Under the pieces are notes generated by a model. That model had not been told where the DNA came from, ran no database searches, and saw nothing but the letters and a program-made list of their open reading frames with translations. From Clostridium thermopalmarium DSM 5974 (GTDB lineage Bacteria > Bacillota > Clostridia > Clostridiales > Clostridiaceae): a stretch of 41,579 nucleotides of DNA. Where the stretch lies: assembly GCF_002995795.1 (NCBI RefSeq), contig NZ_PVXN01000008.1, positions 1 through 41,579 of the forward strand, in the 5' to 3' direction. Shown here in pieces: positions 8,727-15,810 of this stretch (its first letter is position 1; each line of letters opens with the position of its first letter). Position numbers and translations under genes: made by a program.

Positions 8727-9436
8727 TTATTTTACCAGCTATAGATTTGAAAGATGGAAAATGCGTAAGGCTTTATAAAGGTGACTTTAATAAGAGTGAA
8801 GTAGTATCGGAAAGCCCACTAGAGACGGCATTTAAGTTTAAAAAGGAGGGTGCTGAGTTCATTCATATGGTGGATTTAGACGGTGCACTAAAGGGTAAAG
8901 GAGTAAATTATGACATTGTTTCTAAAATTATAAAAGAAGTTAATGTGCCTGTTGAACTTGGCGGCGGCATAAGAGATATGGAAACAATTGAATTTTTAAT
9001 AAATATTGGAGTAAGCAGGGTAATACTTGGCACAGCAGCCCTTAACAATTCTCAACTTGTAAAATCAGCAGTTAATAAATATGGAGAAAAGATTGCAGTA
9101 GGAATAGATGCAAAGAATGGATATGCAGCTGTTGATGGTTGGACTAATGTAAGTATAATCAATTATATAGATTTTGCAGTAGAAATGGAGAGAATAGGGG
9201 TTAAAACTATTATATTTACTGATATAAGCAAAGATGGCACACTTCAAGGACCAAATCTAGAACAGCTTGAAGAACTTGGACAAAGTGTAAGGTGCAATAT
9301 AATAGCTTCTGGAGGTATAAAAAGCATAGAGGATTTAAAAAATCTTAAAAAAATGGGGCTGTATGGAGCTATTACTGGTAAGGGAATATACTCAGGAAAT
9401 ATAGATTTAAAAGAAGCTATAAATTTGTGTAGATAG
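8723..9436 (+). CDS. hisA: ProFAR isomerase
   Basis: A 237-residue TIM-barrel enzyme that performs the Amadori rearrangement of 5'-ProFAR to PRFAR. The first catalytic Asp is in [14 protein letters not shown] and the second in [13 protein letters not shown]. Phosphate-binding glycines are in ELGGGIRD and IASGGIKS. It starts inside the hisH stop (ATGA). It has homologous half-barrels with HisF but a single clear ORF. Confidence 0.96.
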   Translation: MIILPAIDLKDGKCVRLYKGDFNKSEVVSESPLETAFKFKKEGAEFIHMVDLDGALKGKGVNYDIVSKIIKEVNVPVELGGGIRDMETIEFLINIGVSRVILGTAALNNSQLVKSAVNKYGEKIAVGIDAKNGYAAVDGWTNVSIINYIDFAVEMERIGVKTIIFTDISKDGTLQGPNLEQLEELGQSVRCNIIASGGIKSIEDLKNLKKMGLYGAITGKGIYSGNIDLKEAINLCR

Positions 9437-9461
9437 TATGTGAAAGACAAGGGGGTTAATC

Positions 9462-10535
9462 ATGAGTAAGTATTGGAGTAAAATTACTGCAGCAATAGAA
9501 CCTTATGTTTATGGGGAGCAGCCTAAAGGCAGAAAGTATATAAAATTAAATACAAATGAAAGTCCATATTCTCCATCTCCAAAGGTATTAGAGGCAATAA
9601 AAAGGGCTGCAAATTCTAATTTAAGATTATATCCAGATCCTGATTGTGAGGAGTTAAGAGAAATCATTGCTAATTATTATAGTATAAACAAAAATGAAGT
9701 TTTTATTGGAAATGGTTCTGATGAAGTTTTAGCCTTATCTTTTTTAACTTTTTTTAATCCCGGAGATACTATTATTTTCCCAGAGATTAGTTATAGTTTT
9801 TATCCTGTTTATGCTGAGTTGTATGGCATAAACTATATAAATGCAAAATTAGAAGATGATTTTTCAATACAGGTTAGCGATTTCTTTAGGGAAAATGGAG
9901 GGATTGTAATTCCAAATCCTAACGCACCAACAGGAAGATATATGGATGCAGAAGAAATTAAAAGAATTTTAGAATTTAATTCTCATAGGGTAGTTATAAT
10001 TGATGAGGCGTATATAGATTTTGGAGGGACTTCAGTAGTTAGTCTCATAAAAGATTATCCAAACCTTCTTGTAATACAGACCTTATCTAAATCTCGTTCC
10101 CTAGCAGGAATTCGATTAGGATTTGCTATTGGGCAGGAAGAACTTATAAATGGATTAAATAGAATAAAAAATTCCTTTAATTCTTATACCATAGATAGAG
10201 TTGCAGCGGCTGCTGGAGTAGAGGCTATAAAGGATGAGAAGTATTTTAAAGAATGTGTGTCAAAGATAGTTAGTACAAGGGAAAAAGTCACCGCAGAACT
10301 AAGAGAGCTTGGATTTAATGTTGTACCTTCTAAGGCAAACTTTATTTTTGCATCTCATGCTTTGTATAATGCAGGTGAACTATTTGCTAGATTAAAGGAA
10401 AAAGGTGTATTAGTAAGGCATTTTAATAAAGAAAAAATAGATAACTATTTGAGAATAAGCATAGGCTCTGAAGAAGAAATGGAAACTTTCATAGAAATAG
10501 TTAAAGAGATTATGAATGAGCTTAAAAATAATTAA
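9462..10535 (+). CDS. hisC: Histidinol-phosphate aminotransferase
   Basis: A 357-residue fold-type I PLP aminotransferase converting imidazole-acetol phosphate and glutamate to histidinol phosphate. KLNTNESPYSPSP near the N-terminus, NPNAPTGR, DEAYIDF and the PLP lysine in TLSKSRSLAGIRLGFA are all present. The SD GGGGG is 7-8 nt before ATG. Its position between hisA and hisF is unusual; in the clostridial operons I remember it is either next to hisD/hisB or outside the cluster. Confidence 0.95.
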   Translation: MSKYWSKITAAIEPYVYGEQPKGRKYIKLNTNESPYSPSPKVLEAIKRAANSNLRLYPDPDCEELREIIANYYSINKNEVFIGNGSDEVLALSFLTFFNPGDTIIFPEISYSFYPVYAELYGINYINAKLEDDFSIQVSDFFRENGGIVIPNPNAPTGRYMDAEEIKRILEFNSHRVVIIDEAYIDFGGTSVVSLIKDYPNLLVIQTLSKSRSLAGIRLGFAIGQEELINGLNRIKNSFNSYTIDRVAAAAGVEAIKDEKYFKECVSKIVSTREKVTAELRELGFNVVPSKANFIFASHALYNAGELFARLKEKGVLVRHFNKEKIDNYLRISIGSEEEMETFIEIVKEIMNELKNN

Positions 10536-10571
10536 ATTTCAAAGATGATTCATAAAAAAGAGGTGAAGTTA

Positions 10572-11333
10572 TTGCTTACGAAGAGAATAATACCATGTCT
10601 TGATGTGGACATGGGAAGGGTTGTTAAAGGGGTTAACTTTGTAAATTTAAAAGATGTGGGAGACCCGGTTTCTATTGCTGAATTTTATAATAAAGAAGGT
10701 GCAGATGAACTGGTATTCCTTGATATTACAGCGACTCATGAAGGAAGAAGTACTATGGTTGATGTGGTTAGAAGAACTGCGGAAAAGGTATTTATACCTC
10801 TTACAGTAGGAGGAGGAATTAGAGCCATAGAGGATTTTAAAGAAATTTTAAGGGCTGGAGCGGATAAGGTATCTATAAATTCTTCAGCTATAAGAAATCC
10901 TAATTTAATACAGGAAGCGTCAAAAAAGTTTGGAAGTCAGTGTGTAGTGGTAGCTATAGACGCTAAAAAAAGAGAAGACGGCTCAGGATGGAATGTATTT
11001 ATAAATGGAGGAAGAATAGATACTGGATTAGATGCATTAGAGTGGTCAAAAAAAGTTGAGAAATTAGGTGCAGGAGAAATTCTTTTAACTAGCATGGATG
11101 CAGATGGAACAAAAAAAGGATACGATATAGAACTTACAGATGCAGTATGTAAAGTTGTAAATATTCCTGTTATAGCTTCTGGAGGCTGTGGAAAGCTTGA
11201 AGATTTTTCAGAAGTATTCAAAAAGAGCAGGGCAGATGCGGCCTTAGCGGCATCATTATTTCATTTTAGGGAGCTTACCATAAGACAAGTTAAGGAGTAT
11301 CTGAAAAAAGAAAATATAGATGTAAGACTTTAA
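10572..11333 (+). CDS. hisF: Imidazole glycerol phosphate synthase, cyclase subunit
   Basis: A 253-residue TIM barrel that uses HisH-derived ammonia to cyclise PRFAR to IGP and AICAR. The catalytic aspartates are in [15 protein letters not shown] and [13 protein letters not shown], and the phosphate sites in TVGGGIRA and IASGGCGK. I move the start to TTG 10572 ([11 protein letters not shown]), which matches the family's N-terminus and length and has AGAGGTG 6-7 nt upstream. The ATG at 10545 adds nine atypical residues. Confidence 0.94.
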   Translation: MLTKRIIPCLDVDMGRVVKGVNFVNLKDVGDPVSIAEFYNKEGADELVFLDITATHEGRSTMVDVVRRTAEKVFIPLTVGGGIRAIEDFKEILRAGADKVSINSSAIRNPNLIQEASKKFGSQCVVVAIDAKKREDGSGWNVFINGGRIDTGLDALEWSKKVEKLGAGEILLTSMDADGTKKGYDIELTDAVCKVVNIPVIASGGCGKLEDFSEVFKKSRADAALAASLFHFRELTIRQVKEYLKKENIDVRL

Positions 11334-11337
11334 GGTC

Positions 11338-11413
11338 AGTGGAGGCATTAAAGTGCCAGTGGAAAGTGGAGAATGGAAAAAGGAAGTTTAGAGTTTAGGA
11401 AGTTTTTGGGGGA
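11338..11413 (+). repeat. Intergenic repeat element, copy B (hisF-hisI spacer)
   Basis: It starts AGTGGAGGCATTAAAGTGCC and carries GTGGAAAGTGGAG and AGTTTAGAGTTTAGG in the same order as copy A at 8026-8115, with a ~5-nt indel near the front and a shorter middle. Both copies lie on the coding strand, just before a G-rich SD. Confidence 0.65.
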
Positions 11414-11419
11414 TTTAGG

Positions 11420-11755
11420 ATGAATAGAGAAGAATTGTTAGAAGCAGTGGATTTTGAAAAGGGGGATGGATTGGTTCCTGCTGTTGTTCAAGATTTTGAG
11501 AACGGAGAGGTTTTAATGTTGGGTTATATGAATAGAGAGTCTTTGAATAAGACAATAGATACAGGGACTACTTGGTTTTGGAGTAGGTCAAGACAAGAGT
11601 TTTGGAACAAAGGGGCAACCTCAGGACACTATCAGTATGTAAAGTCAATTAGTTTAGATTGCGATGGGGATACTATTTTAGTTAGAGTTGAGCAAATTGG
11701 AGCAGCCTGTCACACAGGAAATAGAAGTTGCTTTTATAGAGAATTACAAAAATAG
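11420..11755 (+). CDS. hisI: Phosphoribosyl-AMP cyclohydrolase
   Basis: A 111-residue zinc enzyme opening the purine ring of PR-AMP. Metal ligands and active-site motifs are visible: [21 protein letters not shown] and [12 protein letters not shown]. It is a stand-alone enzyme, not fused to HisE as in enterobacteria. It starts at ATG 11420 after TTGGGGGA. Confidence 0.96.
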   Translation: MNREELLEAVDFEKGDGLVPAVVQDFENGEVLMLGYMNRESLNKTIDTGTTWFWSRSRQEFWNKGATSGHYQYVKSISLDCDGDTILVRVEQIGAACHTGNRSCFYRELQK

Positions 11756-11828
11756 CTATCTAGTGTAACTAATCTAGCGTATCTAATATCTCAAGAACTG
11801 GCTATTGAAAAAAAGGGGGAGTATATAG

Positions 11829-12161
11829 ATGAGAGATATGGATGTTTTACAAGGGTTATTTGAAGTTATAAAGGATAGAAAAGAGAATCTAATAGAAGGA
11901 TCTTACACTAATTATCTATTTGAAAAGGGATTGGATAAAATACTAAAGAAGGTTGGAGAAGAGAGTACAGAGGTTGTTATTGCTGCAAAGAACAGTAATA
12001 AAGAAGAATTTGTAAATGAAATATGCGATTTAACATATCATATTCTAGTACTTATGGTAGAGAAGGGTGTAGAACTCCATGAGATTAAGAAGGAGCTAGA
12101 AAAGAGAAGAGAAAAAATAGGAAATAAGAAGAAGGAAAGAAGGGAAATTGAGAATATATAG
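11829..12161 (+). CDS. hisE: Phosphoribosyl-ATP pyrophosphatase
   Basis: A 110-residue all-alpha MazG-superfamily pyrophosphohydrolase converting PR-ATP to PR-AMP. The metal-binding pattern [16 protein letters not shown] followed by [13 protein letters not shown] is clear. AAAGGGGGAG precedes ATG 11829; an in-frame ATG three codons later is possible. It is the last his gene. The 73-nt spacer before it contains a near-repeat (ATCTAGTGTA / ATCTAGCGTA). Confidence 0.94.
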   Translation: MRDMDVLQGLFEVIKDRKENLIEGSYTNYLFEKGLDKILKKVGEESTEVVIAAKNSNKEEFVNEICDLTYHILVLMVEKGVELHEIKKELEKRREKIGNKKKERREIENI

Positions 12162-12192
12162 TGAAAAAGTTATCTACAGTATTGCATAATGT

Positions 12193-12226
12193 AAAAAAGT
12201 AACACATACACTGTGTATGTGTTACT
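12193..12226 (-). terminator. Terminator of the cls/hesB-like operon (minus strand)
   Basis: A 29-nt palindrome (AGTAACACATACAC, 12198-12211, with its complement 12213-12226) is followed on the minus strand by TTTTTT (12198-12193 side). On the plus strand only a weak T-tract follows, so it is a true terminator for the minus-strand genes and at best a partial one for his. Confidence 0.8.
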
Positions 12227-12238
12227 AAAGATGATATT

Positions 12239-13681
12239 TTATAATACAGGGGAAAGAAGTCTTGAAATAGATTCTTTAAATTTAATATATAAAGACCTTT
12301 TTGCGTATAAGTCTTTAGTTATCTCTGTGCAATCATGAATATCTTTTTCAAATATATCTTCTAAGGATTTAGATATATTATTATCATATATAAAGGCATT
12401 AACTTCAAAGTTCAGTTTAAAGCTTCGCACATCCATATTAGCAGTACCTACGGAAGATACATTGCCGTCAACTGTCATAACCTTGCTGTGAATAAATCCT
12501 TTATCATAAGTGTAACTGCGGACTCCGGTTTTTAATAGTTCTCCTATATATGAAAGAGATGCCCAATAAACAAAGGGGTGATCTGGTTTGTTAGGAACCA
12601 TGATTCTTACATCAACTCCAGATAAAGAAGCTATTTTTAGAGCCTCTAAAATGCTTTCATCTGGTATGAAATAAGGTGTTTGGATATATATATTTTTTTT
12701 TGCAGATTGAATCATCTTGAGGTATCCATTCTTTATTTGCTCCCATTCAGAGTCCGGACCACTAGAAACAATTTGAATTCCGATTTTCCCATCAGAAATA
12801 ACTTGAGGAAAATAGTCCTTATCGAATGTTATCTTTTCTTGAGAAGCGTAACGCCAATCTAGCAAAAACCTTTGCTGAAGAGAAGCTACAGCACTTCCAA
12901 TTATTTTTATATGAGTATCTCTCCAATATCCAAATCTTTTATTTTTTCCTAAGTACTCATCACCAATATTAAATCCACCAACAAAGGCTTCTTTACCGTC
13001 AACAACTACTATTTTTCTATGATTTCGATAATTTACACGTATATTTATTAAAGGAAGAAGGGAAGGAAAAAAGCAGGCTACTTTTCCACCAGCATTCTTT
13101 AACTTATCAAAAAAGTGACTTGGAAGGCTTCTGCAGCCCATGGCATCATATAAAAGCCTAACTTCCACTCCTTCAGCAGCCTTTTTTGTTAATGCATTAA
13201 TTACTTTGTTTCCAATTTTATCGTTCTTAATAATATAGTAAATTATATGAATATGATGTTGAGCTTTTTCAATAGAATTCAATAAAGAGTTAAATTTATC
13301 ATGACCATTAGTATATATCTCCACTTTATTGTCCTGAGTAAATACAGATTGACTATTAGTCAGATGCATGTATACCATGTCTTTATACTTAACCATTTCT
13401 TTATCATAAAATTCCATGGTATCTTCTGAAAGTTGTTTTCCCTGAATAAGAAGTTTTTTGTGAAACCTATCTTCCTCGGTTTTTAAATTAAACATTTTCC
13501 TTCTGCTTAAATCTTGACCAAGGAGAAGATAAAGTATAAATCCTATACCAGGTATTAAAATTAAAACCATTAACCAAGCCCAAGTAGCAGAAGGATTTCG
13601 ACGTTCGAAAAAAATAATTAAAAGTGCAAAAATGAGATTTAAAAATGTTAATACTCTTAATATAGCAAATATATAATGCAT
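12239..13681 (-). CDS. cls: Cardiolipin synthase (phospholipase D superfamily)
   Basis: A 480-residue membrane enzyme that condenses two phosphatidylglycerols to cardiolipin and glycerol. Two N-terminal transmembrane helices (about residues 3-25 and 33-54) are separated by a short ERRNPSATW loop. Two HKD motifs follow: NHRKIVVVDGKEAFVGGFN and, near residue 395, HSKVMTVDGNVSSVGTANMD. Length and layout match bacterial ClsA-type enzymes. GGAGG lies about 11 nt upstream. The hesB-like gene is 39 nt upstream on the same strand, so the two are probably co-transcribed. Confidence 0.94.
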   Translation of the reverse strand: MHYIFAILRVLTFLNLIFALLIIFFERRNPSATWAWLMVLILIPGIGFILYLLLGQDLSRRKMFNLKTEEDRFHKKLLIQGKQLSEDTMEFYDKEMVKYKDMVYMHLTNSQSVFTQDNKVEIYTNGHDKFNSLLNSIEKAQHHIHIIYYIIKNDKIGNKVINALTKKAAEGVEVRLLYDAMGCRSLPSHFFDKLKNAGGKVACFFPSLLPLINIRVNYRNHRKIVVVDGKEAFVGGFNIGDEYLGKNKRFGYWRDTHIKIIGSAVASLQQRFLLDWRYASQEKITFDKDYFPQVISDGKIGIQIVSSGPDSEWEQIKNGYLKMIQSAKKNIYIQTPYFIPDESILEALKIASLSGVDVRIMVPNKPDHPFVYWASLSYIGELLKTGVRSYTYDKGFIHSKVMTVDGNVSSVGTANMDVRSFKLNFEVNAFIYDNNISKSLEDIFEKDIHDCTEITKDLYAKRSLYIKFKESISRLLSPVL

Positions 13682-13720
13682 ATCTCATTCATCCTCCATT
13701 ATATTCAAGCAAACACTATA

Positions 13721-14098
13721 TTAATGTCTACATCCACTACAAGAACTACAGTTTCCTTTAGAGTCACATCCGGATCTGCAGCTAGAGCAATCTCTTGATA
13801 CAGGATTGACATGAGTAGTTTTTATCATAAAAGAAGAATTCTCATATTTAAGCTCAATGGATTTTATATTGCGTATGAGTTCTTCATCATATATAAATAT
13901 TATATCATCTATGTTTTGTGATATATATTTTTCTTTATATTCAAAATCATCTAAATATATTTCAACATTAGAGCTTTTGCAGCAGCCTTTATAATAAGAT
14001 AGCCTTATGCAGGAATAATCCTTGCTATTAGCCTCTAGCAGCTTCTTTAACTCTCTATAGGCCTCTTTAGATAATACTATTTTTAATAGTTTATTCAA
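13721..14098 (-). CDS. HesB/IscA-like protein with a cysteine-rich C-terminal tail
   Basis: A 125-residue protein. The N-terminal ~95 residues resemble the HesB/IscA (A-type Fe-S carrier) fold in its clostridial version: IVLSKEAYRELKKLLE, then IRLSYYKGCC with Cys39-Cys40, then DDIIFIYDEELI. The last 22 residues contain six cysteines (104, 107, 111, 117, 120, 123) in CxxC-x3-C and CxxC-xx-C spacing, rich in Ser/Gly, which looks like a metal- or cluster-binding tail. SD AAGGAGA precedes ATG. The role (Fe-S or metal handling) is inferred from fold and cysteines; it could also be a HesB-like protein of unknown role. Confidence 0.7.
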   Translation of the reverse strand: MNKLLKIVLSKEAYRELKKLLEANSKDYSCIRLSYYKGCCKSSNVEIYLDDFEYKEKYISQNIDDIIFIYDEELIRNIKSIELKYENSSFMIKTTHVNPVSRDCSSCRSGCDSKGNCSSCSGCRH

Positions 14099-14285
14099 TT
14101 AATCATCTCCTTGCTACATTAGAGGTTTATTTTTAGTATTTGTAAATATAATAAGTTTAGATATTATTCTATCATATTTTATAAGAAAAAAACTTTAAAT
14201 ATAAGAAATAAAATTATATTTTAATAAGATAAAGTATAAAAAATGATAAAATATACATAAGTATTTAAATATAGGAGGAATTAAT

Positions 14286-15197
14286 ATGAATTCAAGTAAA
14301 ACACTTTATCCAGTCATGGTGAAAGGAAAGTACGGATACATAGATAATAAGGGAAATCTAGTTATTGATGCAAAGTTTGATTATGTAGAGGAGTTTGATG
14401 AAGACTTAGCCATAGTAGGTATAGGTGGAAAGCTAGGTTTTATAAATAAAAATGGAGAATTTGTAATAGAACCTAGATTTAAGTCAGCTAATAATTTTAG
14501 CGAAGGTTTAGCAGCAGTTCAAGTTGTATATCAGTGGGGATATATAGATGTGGAGGGAAAAGAAGTAATTCCATTTAATTTTATTGATGCATACAGCTTT
14601 AGTGATGGTGTGGCTTTAGTTCAAATTGGAGGAAAACAAGGATACATAGATAAGAGTGGAAACATAATAATAGAGCCTAAATATAATTATGCTCACAGCT
14701 TTAGCGAAGGATTAGCGGTTGTTGACATGAATAGAAAATATGGATATATAGACAAAACAGGAAAAACCATAATAGCTGCTAAATATATGGTTGCAAATGA
14801 TTTTAGTGAAGGGTTAGCAGCGGTTACAACCAATAATGGATGTGGATTCATAAATAAGTCTGGGGAGATGGTTATAGAGCCTCAATATGAAGAAACAGAT
14901 GACTTTTATGATGGATATGCAGCAGTATGCAAAGACGAAAAGTATGGTTATATTGATAAAAATGGAAGTGTAGTCATTCCTATTAAATACGATAATGTAG
15001 ATGTAATAAGTGAGGGGCTAATAGGAGTACAAATAGGAGAAAAGTGGGGGTATATAGATATGTCCTCTAACATGATAATAGAACCTAAATTTGATGAAGC
15101 TTATGAGTTTATAAATGGCGTAGCTATGGTTGAGGTAAATGACAAAATAGGTTATATAGATAGGAATGGAAATTATATATGGGAGCCTCAAAAGTAA
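14286..15197 (+). CDS. WG-repeat protein
   Basis: A 303-residue protein made almost entirely of about eight full WG repeats and a partial ninth, each ~34-35 residues with the pattern (K)xGYIDxxGxxVIxPKF...FSEGLAxV. No signal peptide, membrane helix or catalytic motif is visible, so it is probably cytosolic and may serve as a beta-rich binding scaffold. WG-repeat proteins are widespread in Clostridia and mostly uncharacterised. TAGGAGG is placed 7 nt before ATG. It is monocistronic, with a terminator at 15251-15294. Confidence 0.85.
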   Translation: MNSSKTLYPVMVKGKYGYIDNKGNLVIDAKFDYVEEFDEDLAIVGIGGKLGFINKNGEFVIEPRFKSANNFSEGLAAVQVVYQWGYIDVEGKEVIPFNFIDAYSFSDGVALVQIGGKQGYIDKSGNIIIEPKYNYAHSFSEGLAVVDMNRKYGYIDKTGKTIIAAKYMVANDFSEGLAAVTTNNGCGFINKSGEMVIEPQYEETDDFYDGYAAVCKDEKYGYIDKNGSVVIPIKYDNVDVISEGLIGVQIGEKWGYIDMSSNMIIEPKFDEAYEFINGVAMVEVNDKIGYIDRNGNYIWEPQK

Positions 15198-15250
15198 AGA
15201 CACAAAATAAGTTTAAATTATTCTAAGATAAAATATAAAGTAGTTCTAAG

Positions 15251-15294
15251 TTGAAGCAGAAACTAAGGGGTATCATACTTTCTGCTTCAATTTA
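15251..15294 (+). terminator. Terminator of the WG-repeat gene
   Basis: TTGAAGCAGAAA (15251-15262) pairs perfectly with TTTCTGCTTCAA (15279-15290), followed by TTTAAT. Confidence 0.75.
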
Positions 15295-15311
15295 ATGTAA
15301 AATTAATTATA

Positions 15312-15449
15312 CTAATCTAAGCATGTTGATAGGCATTCTTCTATAACATCTTGTGTAATTTGAAAGTCATTTTTAACATCATTTTCTTTAGTTTTTTCAA
15401 GTGATTGCTTTGAAATACTAATGTCATTGACTTTGTTAGATTCCTTCAT
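15312..15449 (-). CDS. Small Cys-ended peptide of unknown function (45 aa)
   Basis: A 45-codon ORF on the minus strand, ATG at 15449, stop TAG at 15314-15312. AGGAGGG sits 9 nt before the ATG, one of the better SDs in the window. The N-terminal ~30 residues are highly polar (Lys, Asp, Asn, Ser; starts MKESNK), and the only cysteines are close to the C-terminus in IEECLSTCLD. The polar leader plus Cys/Ser/Thr-rich end recalls peptides that are modified or exported, but no modifying enzyme, transporter or protease is adjacent. Real translation is supported by the SD and clean codon use only. Confidence 0.55.
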   Translation of the reverse strand: MKESNKVNDISISKQSLEKTKENDVKNDFQITQDVIEECLSTCLD

Positions 15450-15550
15450 AATATCTTTCCCTCCTGTTTATAAATATAAGTTCTAGAAGCGTAATATATG
15501 AATAATATATACAATTAAATATATAATAATTCATAATTAATTAGAAATAT

Positions 15551-15628
15551 ATTCCATATTATATGCTTTATGAAACATATGTGCAACTAATATTTTAATT
15601 AATTGGAAAAAAATATTTAATATGGAAT
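15551..15628. repeat. Inverted repeat upstream of the 19-codon ORF
   Basis: ATTCCATATTA (15551-15561) and TAATATGGAAT (15618-15628) are exact reverse complements separated by 56 nt. The right arm ends just before the SD AGAGGAGA of the tiny ORF. It could be a pair of protein-binding half sites or a long-range stem. Confidence 0.45.
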
Positions 15629-15647
15629 TTAAGAGGAGAACATATAT

Positions 15648-15707
15648 ATGAATGTCAATATGGCAAGTTATATAAAAAACTTAATAAAAGGAAGAAAAAC
15701 AGATTAA
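15648..15707 (+). CDS. Possible 19-residue peptide upstream of nrdD
   Basis: ATG at 15648 with AGAGGAGA 8 nt upstream and TAA at 15705-15707. The product is short and basic (contains SYIKNLIKGRK). It may be a leader peptide, a regulatory micro-ORF or chance. No attenuator hairpin is obvious between it and nrdD. Low confidence because of its length. Confidence 0.35.
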   Translation: MNVNMASYIKNLIKGRKTD

Positions 15708-15810
15708 ATATAGAGTATTAAATTCATATAGTTCATAATAAAATTGCTATAAAAAAATTTGTAGAGTATAATATGCAAAGTACAATATGTTGTGGTTGGA
15801 GGAATTTGGT

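Larger units (their letters stand above)
15450..15810. other. Intergenic stretch before nrdD
   Basis: About 360 very AT-rich bases. They hold the 45-aa gene's SD, an 11-bp inverted repeat (15551-15561 and 15618-15628), the tiny ORF at 15648-15707, and a 14-bp-period direct repeat AGTATAATATG / AGTACAATATG (15764-15788). No tRNA, riboswitch of a kind I know, or convincing paired NrdR boxes are visible. Confidence 0.5.

Noticed and set aside
10545-10571. Upstream ATG start for hisF
   Set aside because: It adds nine residues absent from the family and lacks an SD, whereas TTG 10572 has AGAGGTG at good spacing.
15312-15449. SCIFF or other known RiPP precursor
   Set aside because: It has only two cysteines, no SCIFF pattern, and no radical-SAM maturase, lanthipeptide synthetase or peptidase-transporter nearby.
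15780-15796. NrdR-like box (ACAATATGTTGTG) before nrdD
   Set aside because: About 12 of 16 positions fit, but no second box lies at the required one- to three-turn spacing and it overlaps the SD region.
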